Assembly: GCA_913045265.1 (NCBI GenBank) | Contig: CAJWQX010000007.1 | Location: forward strand, 1-64,000 | DNA length: 64,000 nucleotides | Reading direction: 5' to 3' | Source: UBA11889 sp002313255 | Lineage (GTDB): Bacteria > Pseudomonadota > Gammaproteobacteria > Pseudomonadales > Azotimanducaceae | Part shown: positions 33,349 through 42,078 of the stretch, one piece after another | How the letters are laid out: each line of letters begins with the position of its first letter | Position numbering within the stretch: position 1 is the stretch's first letter | The notes under the pieces: generated by a model | Database searches by the model: none | Told to the model about the DNA's origin: nothing | Seen by the model: the letters and a program-made list of their open reading frames with translations, nothing else | Made by a program: the position numbers and the translations under genes

Positions 33349-35502
33349 TTAGAATGTGTCGATAGGATCGACATCGATGGACCAACGGACCGAATTCTGG
33401 TTTGGTACTTTGTTCTCGACAGCTTCGAGTGCGCGCTGTATCTCCGACCTGCGGCGCGATACCAACAAGGCCTGATGACGAAAACGACCGCTTTTTCTTG
33501 CGAGAGGTGCTGTGACTGGTCCCAACGCTTCAACGTCAAATGTTGCGACGATCGCAAGGAGCTGGAGGAGAAAGGTCTCGGATTCGTTGGGGTTCGATGC
33601 GTCGGCGCGAAGCATCGCCATGACGGTGAACGGCGGCAATTGGGCAATTCGCCTGTGCTGCATTTCGGTCTTTGTAAAACCGTCGTACCCGTACTCTGTT
33701 AGCGCCACAAGATTGGGATTGGCCGGGTCATAGGACTGTATCCAAACCTCGCCAGGTCTTTCAGCACGCCCAGCGCGACCGGCCACCTGAGTAATGAGCT
33801 GGGCGGTACGTTCAGGGCCTCGGAAGTCTGGAGATAGGAAACCGTTGTCGGCATTCACAACGGCAACGAGTGTGACGTTAGGGAGGTGATGACCCTTTGC
33901 AAGCATTTGAGTCCCAACAAGAATACGCCTGGACGGGTTGGTTAAGGTAGAGAATAGGTTTTGTAGTTGGGTTTGAGATCGGGTGGTATCCCTGTCCACC
34001 CGTAACGTGGGGACATCAGGAAATTCTGTCTTAAGGGTTTGTTCGACGCGTTGGGTCCCTGCACCGAGCGCAACGATTTCCTCGCTCGCGCATTCCGGAC
34101 ATGCGGTTGGAGCTGGGTAGCGACGCAGACAATGATGACATTGAAGTAGTTTCGGTGATTGATGGAGAGTGAGCCGAACATCACAGGCGTCGCACTCGGC
34201 CCGCCAGCCACAACGTGAACAACATAGGGTCGGCGCGTACCCGCGTCGATTGATGAAAACCAGGACTTGCGCGTTGTTATTCAAATGCCGTCGTATAACT
34301 GTCAGCAACGGTTGGCTTAACCCGCCATTGAGGCGTTCACCCCGGATGTCCACGACGCGAAACGTGGGCATTTTTCGGCTACCGGGTCGCTCAGAAATCC
34401 GCGCCATCGAGTACCTTTTTCGGTCGACGTTGGCGATGGTCTCGAGCGACGGCGTTGCACTTCCTAGAACGCACGGAATGCCCAGCATTTGGGCGCGGAT
34501 GACGGCGACGTCTCTGGCCGAATAGCGCAATCCTTCAGTTTGCTTAAATGAAGGGTCATGTTCTTCGTCTACTACGATTACGCCTAGATCTCGAAAATTC
34601 GAGAATATAGCTGAGCGTGTTCCAATGAGGATTTGATGCTCTCCACTGGCGACGCGAGCCCAAGTTCTAAAACGTTCCCGGTCTGACTCCGCGGAATGAA
34701 TAACCCCGGCTGCGCCAAAACGTTCGACAAAGCGAGCAGTCGTTTGCGGGGTCAGAGCGATTTCGGGAACGAGCACGACGGCTTGTTTCGCCTGCTTCAG
34801 CGCGTTTTCAATGACGCGCAGATAGACCTCAGTTTTGCCGCTACCCGTCACACCGTAAAGCGTATGTACCCCGAATTGGTCGAGGTTAGCGGTGATGGCT
34901 CGAATGGCCGCGGTTTGTTCCGAAGTAGGTTTGATATCGGAAGGGCTGATTCTGTAGTCGGCTCGTTCGACTTGCGAAATGATCGAGCCTTTTTCCTCGA
35001 GTTTCCGGAGTAGTGGGAGCGTAGCCCCAAACTTTCGAGCTTCGTTGGTGGTGACTGGACCTGTCTTTGAAAGAGATTCCCACAATCGACGTTGTCGAGG
35101 CGCTCTATCGAGCGACGTCGGAGTTGACTTCCCGACGGCGATCCAGATTAACGTTGGCTCGAATTCAGTGGGATTGCCACGCCGCGCAAGGGTTGGAATT
35201 AACGCCGCATATACGGACCCGATCGGATGGTGATAATAATCAGCAAGCCACGATGCAAGTTTTAGCAAGTCCGCTGTGAGTATGGGAGCAGCATCGAGGA
35301 TATCTTCGATGGGTTTCATTGATCGCGTTGGATGATCCGACAGGGCGGTCACGATACCTATAACGTGGGATTTTCCGAGAGGCACTCGGACCCGTGTTCC
35401 CGGTAATGGAGCCGGTAAATCACTTGGTAATGAATACTCAAATGTCGTCCTGAGAGGCCTGGGTACGGCCACGTGTACGACGGAACCTAAGGTTGCGTCC
35501 AA
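33349..35502 (-). CDS. priA: Primosomal replication-restart helicase PriA
   Basis: A 717-residue 3'-5' DNA helicase that reloads the replisome at collapsed forks. It has the N-terminal 3'-DNA-binding domain (RTTFEYSLPSDLPAPLPGTRVRVPLG), Walker A GVTGSGKTEVYLRV, Walker B DEEHDPSFKQ, and eight zinc-binding cysteines between the helicase lobes (CCSRCGWRAECDACD and later CHHC, CPECAS). GTQMLAKGHHLPNVTLV and QVAGRAGRAERPGEV complete the helicase motifs. Divergent from rpmE. Confidence 0.96.
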   Translation of the reverse strand: MDATLGSVVHVAVPRPLRTTFEYSLPSDLPAPLPGTRVRVPLGKSHVIGIVTALSDHPTRSMKPIEDILDAAPILTADLLKLASWLADYYHHPIGSVYAALIPTLARRGNPTEFEPTLIWIAVGKSTPTSLDRAPRQRRLWESLSKTGPVTTNEARKFGATLPLLRKLEEKGSIISQVERADYRISPSDIKPTSEQTAAIRAITANLDQFGVHTLYGVTGSGKTEVYLRVIENALKQAKQAVVLVPEIALTPQTTARFVERFGAAGVIHSAESDRERFRTWARVASGEHQILIGTRSAIFSNFRDLGVIVVDEEHDPSFKQTEGLRYSARDVAVIRAQMLGIPCVLGSATPSLETIANVDRKRYSMARISERPGSRKMPTFRVVDIRGERLNGGLSQPLLTVIRRHLNNNAQVLVFINRRGYAPTLCCSRCGWRAECDACDVRLTLHQSPKLLQCHHCLRRYPAPTACPECASEEIVALGAGTQRVEQTLKTEFPDVPTLRVDRDTTRSQTQLQNLFSTLTNPSRRILVGTQMLAKGHHLPNVTLVAVVNADNGFLSPDFRGPERTAQLITQVAGRAGRAERPGEVWIQSYDPANPNLVALTEYGYDGFTKTEMQHRRIAQLPPFTVMAMLRADASNPNESETFLLQLLAIVATFDVEALGPVTAPLARKSGRFRHQALLVSRRRSEIQRALEAVENKVPNQNSVRWSIDVDPIDTF

Positions 35503-35557
35503 ATTACCTATTGCCTACACTGCGCCGCCCGATCACAAACGGCTGGACGGTAGCGCT

Positions 35558-35779
35558 GTGAAAAATGAGGTTCATCCTGAATACTCGGATATCAAGGCCA
35601 CCTGCAGTTGCGGCAACGTGATCAAAACGCGATCCACCATAGGTCGTGATATCCACCTTGAAGTCTGTTCAGAGTGTCACCCGTTCTATACCGGTAAGCA
35701 AAAGATTGTTGATTCCGGTGGTAGGGTAGAACGCTTCCGCCAACGTTTTGGTGACCGGTCGAGTAAAACGCCGACCTGA
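35558..35779 (+). CDS. rpmE: 50S ribosomal protein bL31 (zinc form)
   Basis: A 73-residue ribosomal protein from a GTG start. The four zinc ligands are intact: C16 and C18 (CSCGN) and C37 and C40 (CSEC), so this is the C+ form. HPFYTGKQKIVDSGGRVERFRQRF is the family signature. It lies divergently next to priA, the conserved gammaproteobacterial arrangement. Confidence 0.96.
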   Translation: MKNEVHPEYSDIKATCSCGNVIKTRSTIGRDIHLEVCSECHPFYTGKQKIVDSGGRVERFRQRFGDRSSKTPT

Positions 35780-35854
35780 TTTCTCTCATAAGTTCACGAA
35801 CTTCTGACGCCGCTGGTGTTAGCCTTAGGTTGCCGGAACAAGAAATTCTACGCC

Positions 35855-37240
35855 GTGAAGCGCACTCTTTTACTCATAACGATTTTGTTCACAGCAACGG
35901 GTGCAATGGGCGCCGGCGCCGGCAAGAAAATGTACGACGAGTTCGTCGAGAACGGACAGATATATCCGCATGACGGCTGGCAAGACTACGTAACGAACCT
36001 TGGACACAAGTTATTGCAATATGCCTCGGTTACCCCCGAGAAATATAAGTTTATCGTTCTAGACAACTCGCAGATCAACGCATTTGCAACACCAGATGCA
36101 TTCATATTTGTGAACCGCGGATTGCTTGCTTTTCTGAGTTCGGAGGAACAACTTGCGGCCGTAATCGGGCATGAAATTGGCCATGTTGTAGGCGAGCATG
36201 CGCGCCGGCGTAAGGTCGCGAATCTCCTAGGAAAAACCGCCGGAATTGCTGCAGCGATGATAACGGGACGAGGCGAGTTATATGACGTTTCAAACGCTGC
36301 CACAACCACCCTATTATCTGGATACGGTCGGGAGATGGAACTAGAAGCGGACCGCTACGGTGCGGAATTTCTCGCTCGGTCGGGGTATAACCCACTTGCC
36401 ATGATTGAAGTCGTGCAAGTCTTGAAGGACCAAGAATTGTTCTCTAAGCAGGTCGCGAATCAGCCATCCACTTACCATGGACTATTCTCGTCGCATCCAA
36501 AAAATGATAAGCGACTGCATGAGGTGGTTGCGTACGCCCAAAGCCAGTTACCGGATCGAGTTACTGAGCAAATTGGAGATTTTTGGTCTTTAATTGATGG
36601 ATTGGCCTATGGAGACGAAGCCGCGGCTGGGATAGTCAGAGGCCAAACTTTCTATCACGGGGGATTGAGGATTGCGGTCGACTTCCCGAAAAATTGGACT
36701 GTGACGAATACCCCATCCCAAGTTTTGGGTAAAGCACCGGGAGGAAAGAAAGAGGCCCAAATAAGCGTTGCTCGGCATGAACCGGTAAAACGTAAAAGTC
36801 CGGAAGAATACGTTGTCGATGTCCTGAAACGGGATGACGTTGTTGATGGATCAGAACTCGAACTCAACGGTCTCAAAAACTACGTTGGCGAGCTTGAATC
36901 CGAAGATTCCGAAACTCCGATAGAGCTGATTGGCGTCATATATCGAGGCAAGCACGTGTTTTTGTTTCGGGGGGAGGCCGGTCCTAACATCGATGCCGAC
37001 GCATTCCGTACTGTTTTCATTGAGACGATAAAGACGCTTCGAGGGATGACTGCTGCAGACGTTCAAATGGTGAACACGCGACGCGTAAAAGTTTTAGTCG
37101 CGGACCCTCATGACACGTATGCCAAATTGGCACAAAGAACCGCGATTAGGCGGTATCCAGAGGAGTCCTTGCGTCTATTAAATGGGGGTCACCCGCACGG
37201 CGAACCTCGCGCCGGAGATTTCGTGAAAATCGTCGAGTGA
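35855..37240 (+). CDS. M48 family zinc metalloprotease, periplasmic
   Basis: A 461-residue protein from the GTG at 35855, which gives a clean signal peptide (KRTLLLITILFTATGAMGAG); a GTG at 35816 would add 13 residues. The peptidase domain has HEIGH at 106-110 and the third ligand in MELEADRYGAEFLARSGYNP. Residues from about 270 form an extra domain, and the end (VLVADPHDTYAKLAQRT...GDFVKIVE) resembles a LysM-like peptidoglycan-binding unit. This layout suits a BepA/LoiP-type envelope quality-control protease. No helper gene is coupled to it. Confidence 0.88.
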   Translation: MKRTLLLITILFTATGAMGAGAGKKMYDEFVENGQIYPHDGWQDYVTNLGHKLLQYASVTPEKYKFIVLDNSQINAFATPDAFIFVNRGLLAFLSSEEQLAAVIGHEIGHVVGEHARRRKVANLLGKTAGIAAAMITGRGELYDVSNAATTTLLSGYGREMELEADRYGAEFLARSGYNPLAMIEVVQVLKDQELFSKQVANQPSTYHGLFSSHPKNDKRLHEVVAYAQSQLPDRVTEQIGDFWSLIDGLAYGDEAAAGIVRGQTFYHGGLRIAVDFPKNWTVTNTPSQVLGKAPGGKKEAQISVARHEPVKRKSPEEYVVDVLKRDDVVDGSELELNGLKNYVGELESEDSETPIELIGVIYRGKHVFLFRGEAGPNIDADAFRTVFIETIKTLRGMTAADVQMVNTRRVKVLVADPHDTYAKLAQRTAIRRYPEESLRLLNGGHPHGEPRAGDFVKIVE

Positions 37241-37335
37241 AATCGAGGCGGCGTTTCGTTTTAGACCTGAAGCCCTTTGGTTTGTTAAGTTAAGTTCGTT
37301 CCCGGATCGAACGGTAATGAGAAGGAGCGAGAAAA

Positions 37336-37725
37336 GTGACTTTGTCTCTATGGTGTCTCGTGATTGTTGCACTGCTGCCGTATGTTCTAGCAGGAGTTGG
37401 TGGTTATTTTCGACAAGCTAATCTTGGCGCTGTGGATAACGACAATCCGCGAACCCAGGCCGCGTTATTGGAGGGGGCTGGCGCTCGTGCGTATGCGGCA
37501 CAGGCGAACGCATGGGAAGCATTAGCGCTCTTGCTGGTTGGGCTGGCGCTGGTGCATTTCACTGGAACTGCGGATCAAGCTGGGACTGCTTCGATGGTTT
37601 TTGTGATTGCCCGAATCCTGCACGCATTTTTCTACATTCGCGGTGCTGCGACGCTGCGCTCGTTGAGCTTTTTAGGTGCGTTAGGAGCGTGGATTTGGTT
37701 AATTGTCATTGCAGCTTCGGGATAG
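37336..37725 (+). CDS. MAPEG family membrane protein
   Basis: A 129-residue protein from a GTG with a strong GAAGGAG site upstream. Four hydrophobic segments and the motifs NPRTQAALLEGAGARAYAAQ (residues 35-54), AQANAWEALALLLVGL and IARILHAFFYIRG are those of the MAPEG family, which in eukaryotes act on eicosanoids and glutathione and in bacteria are little studied. Converges with the PBP1A gene 13 bases later. Confidence 0.88.
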   Translation: MTLSLWCLVIVALLPYVLAGVGGYFRQANLGAVDNDNPRTQAALLEGAGARAYAAQANAWEALALLLVGLALVHFTGTADQAGTASMVFVIARILHAFFYIRGAATLRSLSFLGALGAWIWLIVIAASG

Positions 37726-37738
37726 CTTGGATAACTAG

Positions 37739-40114
37739 CTAAAAAACGTCCTCGGGCTGCAAAACACTGGGTATCGAGCTACTTTGTGGCCTTACGTTCG
37801 AAGTTGGGGCGTCTTCGGCAAAAAAGTACTCGAAGATGGCATCTTCCTGATCAGGAGGGGCGAGGCGCCCAGTTCGTGGATCAATCTTCGCACTGACCAC
37901 TCCTGCGGGTTGCGCAAACAACGTTTCGGGCGTGTTCTTTAAAGCTTCTCGCATAAAGTCGATCCAAATAGGTAGCGGTATCGTTGAACCGTATTCCGCT
38001 GAACCGATGGGTCTGTGATTGCTAAATCCGACCCAGACAGAAGTCACGAGATCTGCATGGAACCCGTTGAACCAGGTATCGGCTGCTTCATTTGTTGTGC
38101 CCGTTTTTCCCGATAGATCTGCTCTTTGCAGCTGGAGTGCACCGCGTCCTGTTCCACGTTTAATCACATCGCGGAGCATTGAGTTGATGATAAAGACGTT
38201 TCGCTCTTCAACAACGCGTGGCGCACTGTGCGGCGTCGGATCGGTGTCGGATTTGCAAGCGCGACATACTATTGGATGTTTGGGTTCAAAGATGACAGAG
38301 CCATCGAGGGCCTCGATGCGCTTGACGATGTGTGGCGTGATTTTGTAACCGCCGTTGGCGAAGATCGCGTAACCACTCGCCATTTCGAGCGGCGTTAACG
38401 CCATCGTCCCTCCCCCGATTGCGAGCTGCGTGTTGCGTGGAAAGGTATCGGTTTCGAACCCGAAACGGCGTACGTATCGCATCACCTTGCCGGCACCAAC
38501 CTCAAGCAGAACACGCATGGATACCAAGTTGATGGAACGGTACAGAGCTTCACGAAGTCGGGTAGGCCCATTGTATTCGCCGCTGTCATTTCTGGGCCGA
38601 TAGAGTTGCTCGAGATTCTTGTCCTCAAAGACCAAAGGAGCGTCTAGGTATACGCTGGCTGGAGTTACTCCGTGATCAAGAGCTGCAGAATAAACAAAAG
38701 GTTTGAAACTCGATCCGGGTTGACGAGCGGCTTGGACCGCGTGGTTGTATTGATTTCGCGAGAAATCAAATCCCCCAACCAACGCTGTTACCGCACCGGA
38801 GCGTGGATTAAGGGCAACCAAAGCACCCTGGATATTGGGTATCTGGGCCAGGTGCCACTGCTCGTCTTTTGCTGTTATGTGAATTAGATCGCCTGGGTCG
38901 AGGATTTCTCCCGCGGTGCGCGGTGTTCTGCCACGACTGTCCGTGTCGATATACGGGCGCGCCCACCGGTAGCCTTCACGAGAAATGACAACGGTGTTGC
39001 CATTAGCACGTAAGACCTGGATAGCGTTGTCGCTGGTTGAAACCACTACGGCGGGTTCAAGTTCACCGATCGGACGACGTGTTTCAAAGCTCTTTAAATA
39101 AGGATCCAAGGATTGTTCGTTGGCGGAAATGCGTACGCGACCGTAGGGGCCTCTATAGCCGTGGCGGCGATCATAGGCTTGTAGGTGAGTTCTGACGGCA
39201 GTCTGCGCGGCAGCTTGCTGCGCGGCGTCAATGGTCGTGTGCACGACGAAACCGCTATAGATGTCACGTCCATAGCGTTCGATTAGGTCGCGTCGTATCC
39301 ATTCGGCGGGGTAGGGAGCATCAAGATCGACATCGCGATGGTGAACGTTCGCTGTGATCGGTGCGACGACGGCGGCTGTGTACTGTCGCTTGTTAATGAT
39401 TCGGTTTTCGAGCATCCGGCGGAGTACTAAATTACGACGTTTTAACGCCCATACCGGGCCATTGATAGGATTCCCGGCCTCTGGACGTTTGGGAATACCT
39501 GCCAACATAGCGAGTTGTGGAAGGTTCAGTTGTTGGGCGGGTTTGCCGTAGTAGGTGTATGCGGCAGCCTGAAGCCCATAGGCACGTTTACCAAATGGAA
39601 CGACGTTGATATAGAGCTCCAGAATTTCCTCTTTCGACAGCTCTTGTTCAATTTTGAGTGCCAATAGCATTTCTTTGAACTTTCGTACGAAGGTCTGTTC
39701 GCGGGATAGATCGGCGACGTTACGTGGCAGTTGCATCGTTATCGTTGAGGCACCCGTGAGAACCGTTGAGTTAACCAGCAGCTTTACGACGTCGTTGGCG
39801 AGCGAGATCCAATCCACGCCACCGTGTTCGTAAAAGCGTTTGTCTTCGGTGTATACCAGCGCGTCCTTGAAATATTGAGGAATATCTTGCAATTCGATCG
39901 GAATGAGCCGGCGGTTACCGAATTCCGCGAGCAATTCGCCTTCGTCGGCGTAAATTCGTAGCGGTGTTTCGAGTTGGTAGTGGCGGTAGGTTTCGGCGTC
40001 AGGTATTTGCGGGTCCAAATATAAAAAGACAGCTGCGAAGATCGTCACGCCGCCGCACGAGCCAATGCCGATAAGCCACAACAAATATTTGATGGTTTTC
40101 GTGTGCCGCATCAT
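37739..40114 (-). CDS. mrcA: Penicillin-binding protein 1A (bifunctional)
   Basis: About 791 residues from the ATG at 40114; a GTG at 40153 is possible but leaves 13 odd residues before the usual short tail and membrane helix (KYLLWLIGIGSCGGVTIFAA). The glycosyltransferase domain has EDKRFYEHGGVD and STITMQL; the transpeptidase has QPGSSFKPFVYSAALD (active-site Ser), SINLVSMRV and SGKTGTTNEAADTWFNG. It builds and cross-links peptidoglycan in the periplasm. It is divergent from a small gene and aroK; the pilMNOPQ genes that lie here in many gammaproteobacteria are absent. Confidence 0.95.
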   Translation of the reverse strand: MMRHTKTIKYLLWLIGIGSCGGVTIFAAVFLYLDPQIPDAETYRHYQLETPLRIYADEGELLAEFGNRRLIPIELQDIPQYFKDALVYTEDKRFYEHGGVDWISLANDVVKLLVNSTVLTGASTITMQLPRNVADLSREQTFVRKFKEMLLALKIEQELSKEEILELYINVVPFGKRAYGLQAAAYTYYGKPAQQLNLPQLAMLAGIPKRPEAGNPINGPVWALKRRNLVLRRMLENRIINKRQYTAAVVAPITANVHHRDVDLDAPYPAEWIRRDLIERYGRDIYSGFVVHTTIDAAQQAAAQTAVRTHLQAYDRRHGYRGPYGRVRISANEQSLDPYLKSFETRRPIGELEPAVVVSTSDNAIQVLRANGNTVVISREGYRWARPYIDTDSRGRTPRTAGEILDPGDLIHITAKDEQWHLAQIPNIQGALVALNPRSGAVTALVGGFDFSRNQYNHAVQAARQPGSSFKPFVYSAALDHGVTPASVYLDAPLVFEDKNLEQLYRPRNDSGEYNGPTRLREALYRSINLVSMRVLLEVGAGKVMRYVRRFGFETDTFPRNTQLAIGGGTMALTPLEMASGYAIFANGGYKITPHIVKRIEALDGSVIFEPKHPIVCRACKSDTDPTPHSAPRVVEERNVFIINSMLRDVIKRGTGRGALQLQRADLSGKTGTTNEAADTWFNGFHADLVTSVWVGFSNHRPIGSAEYGSTIPLPIWIDFMREALKNTPETLFAQPAGVVSAKIDPRTGRLAPPDQEDAIFEYFFAEDAPTSNVRPQSSSIPSVLQPEDVF

Positions 40115-40153
40115 GGCTCTATACACGAGGCCCCTGCATATTTGTCTCATCAC

Positions 40154-40441
40154 GTGATCGACTCAGACAATTCATTTGATGGCGCGCGATCGAATACGTT
40201 GAGTGGGGACGAATGTACTCTTGAGCGTTACGTCGCGCTAGAACGCCTTCAATATTCGTACTTGATGTCCCGAAAACGGCTTTTCACCGCACTTGTTGAT
40301 GCCTTGGTCGTTAACGAAACGTTTCGCCAGACGGATACAGATCGTGGCAAATGCGTGGTCGCGAATTGGACTAAACGTTTGCTGTGTGCGTGGAACGCAC
40401 AGGGTAAAATCGACCTGGCATCTTTGACGAGGTTGTCATGA
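40154..40441 (+). CDS. Small hypothetical protein upstream of aroK
   Basis: A frame of 95 residues from a GTG at 40154, ending with an ATGA overlap into aroK, which suggests translational coupling. The protein is basic and helical (LERYVALERLQYSYLMSRKRLFTALVDALVVNETF), without signal or membrane segments. It may begin later, for example near residue 30. It occupies the site where pilMNOPQ lie in relatives. I do not recognise it; a non-coding leader for aroK cannot be excluded. Confidence 0.45.
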   Translation: MIDSDNSFDGARSNTLSGDECTLERYVALERLQYSYLMSRKRLFTALVDALVVNETFRQTDTDRGKCVVANWTKRLLCAWNAQGKIDLASLTRLS

Positions 40442-40971
40442 AACATACAAGCGTCTTTCTAGTCGGTCTTATGGCCGTCGGGAAGTCGAGCGTCGGAAGA
40501 CAACTCGCGGACGAGCTCGGATATTCGTTCTACGATTCTGACCGTGAAGTCGAAATCCGTGCGGGTGCAGAGATCGCTTGGATATTCGATGTCGAAGGTG
40601 AGAATGGGTTTCGGGAGAGGGAAATTCAGGTCATCAACGAGTTAACACCTATTGATCGGATCGTCCTCGCGACGGGAGGTGGCGTGGTCTTACGTGAAGA
40701 GAATCGGCGTGTACTTTCCAATCGAGGGTACGTTGCCTACCTTACAAGCCCAATAAGTCTTTTGGTGGAGCGTACTCGAAAGGACCGTAGAAGGCCGTTG
40801 TTAAGGGATGTGGACCCCGCGGCAACACTGGAGTTGTTCGCGCGCGAACGGGGACCTTTGTACGAGAGCGTCGCGGATCGGACGTTCATGACGGACGGAT
40901 CAAGCATCCGAAAAGTCGCACGAGAGGTTGCTCAGTGGCATCGGGACGCCCTTGAAAAGGCGGAATCGTAG
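40438..40971 (+). CDS. aroK: Shikimate kinase
   Basis: A 177-residue P-loop kinase phosphorylating shikimate at O3. It has Walker A G-x4-GKS at residues 10-17 (GLMAVGKS), the substrate-binding DSD motif (FYDSDREVEIRAG), FREREIQVI, and the Walker B-like LATGGGVVL, plus the lid RTRKDRRRPLL. The ATG overlaps the upstream small frame's stop, and aroB begins 1 base after the aroK stop, so aroKB is a tight operon. Confidence 0.96.
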   Translation: MKHTSVFLVGLMAVGKSSVGRQLADELGYSFYDSDREVEIRAGAEIAWIFDVEGENGFREREIQVINELTPIDRIVLATGGGVVLREENRRVLSNRGYVAYLTSPISLLVERTRKDRRRPLLRDVDPAATLELFARERGPLYESVADRTFMTDGSSIRKVAREVAQWHRDALEKAES

Positions 40972-40972
40972 G

Positions 40973-42061
40973 ATGGTTGCACGCGTTGACATCGTTTTAA
41001 ACGAGGATCGCGGATATCGAGTCCTAATCGGGTCGGGGGCGATAAGCAGCAAGGCATCTTGGCTCGACGCGCTTGGTTCCAAGGTGGCGGTGATAACGAA
41101 TGCAACCGTCGCGGACTTGTATCTAGATACTTTGACTTCCGCGATAGACCGAGATCTGGACGTGATCGAAATCGGTGATGGTGAAGAATTCAAGAGTCTC
41201 AAGACATTTTCCCAAGTGATCGATCGTCTCGTCGACGGCGGTCACAACCGCGATAGTACGATCATTGCTATGGGCGGCGGTGTTGTCGGGGATGTCGCAG
41301 GCTACGTGGCGGCGAGCTACCAACGAGGCATCGGGTATGTGCAAGTACCAACCACGTTGCTCGCTCAAGTCGATTCGTCGGTGGGTGGAAAGACGGCCGT
41401 CAACCATTCGTCGGGGAAAAATTTAATCGGTGCCTTTTATCAACCGAATCGGGTTGTTGCGGATACGGATACGCTTAATTCGCTCCCGGATCGAGAATAT
41501 TTAGCGGGAATTGCTGAAGTTATTAAATACGGGGTAATAGGCGATCCGGCGTTTCTTGGCTGGCTGGAAGCGAATGTGGAAGCCCTGTGTGCCCGGGAGC
41601 AGAGTGCCATGGAATATGCGATCTGCCGATCTTGTCAACTAAAAGCGGCAATCGTTGTTGAGGATGAGCGCGAAATAGGCGTCAGGGCGAAGTTGAACTT
41701 CGGCCATACATTTGCCCACGCCATAGAAACGGTGACAGAATTTAGGTCCTATTTACACGGAGAAGCCGTCGCGATTGGCATGGTCATGGCGGCGGATTTG
41801 TCGGTGCGAATGAATCTCTGTCAGTCCGACGCCGCGGACCGAGTTAGGCGTTTGATCGAGGTGTATGGACTGCCCGTGGTGGCTCCCAAGTGCCCCGCCT
41901 CACTGATGCTAGAGGCCATGGCAATGGATAAAAAAGTGATTGGAGGGCGAATGCGGTTTGTGTTGGTAAAACGAATCGGAGAAGTATCTGTTGAAAGTGA
42001 TGTTCCTCAGGGAAAACTAGAGCAAACGCTCGCTGCAGGGACGAACTCGTCTCGGGGCTAA
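40973..42061 (+). CDS. aroB: 3-dehydroquinate synthase
   Basis: A 362-residue NAD- and zinc-dependent enzyme of the shikimate pathway, from the ATG at 40973 directly after aroK. Motifs DGEEFKSLKTF, GGGVVGDVAGYVAASYQRG, QVPTTLLAQVDSSVGGKTAVNH and the zinc-binding LNFGHTFAHAIE and HGEAVAIGM are all present. The length fits. Its stop codon lies inside a hairpin (42053-42068) that separates it from convergent gltD. Confidence 0.96.
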   Translation: MVARVDIVLNEDRGYRVLIGSGAISSKASWLDALGSKVAVITNATVADLYLDTLTSAIDRDLDVIEIGDGEEFKSLKTFSQVIDRLVDGGHNRDSTIIAMGGGVVGDVAGYVAASYQRGIGYVQVPTTLLAQVDSSVGGKTAVNHSSGKNLIGAFYQPNRVVADTDTLNSLPDREYLAGIAEVIKYGVIGDPAFLGWLEANVEALCAREQSAMEYAICRSCQLKAAIVVEDEREIGVRAKLNFGHTFAHAIETVTEFRSYLHGEAVAIGMVMAADLSVRMNLCQSDAADRVRRLIEVYGLPVVAPKCPASLMLEAMAMDKKVIGGRMRFVLVKRIGEVSVESDVPQGKLEQTLAAGTNSSRG

Positions 42062-42068
42062 AGCCCCG
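42053..42068. terminator. Candidate bidirectional hairpin between aroB and gltD
   Basis: CGGGGCT (42053-42059) and AGCCCCG (42062-42068) pair perfectly; in practice a 6-bp GC-rich stem with a TAAA loop that includes the aroB stop codon. It lies between convergent genes, as does the similar hairpin at 9726-9743. No T run follows. Confidence 0.4.
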
Positions 42069-42078
42069 TGACGATGCC

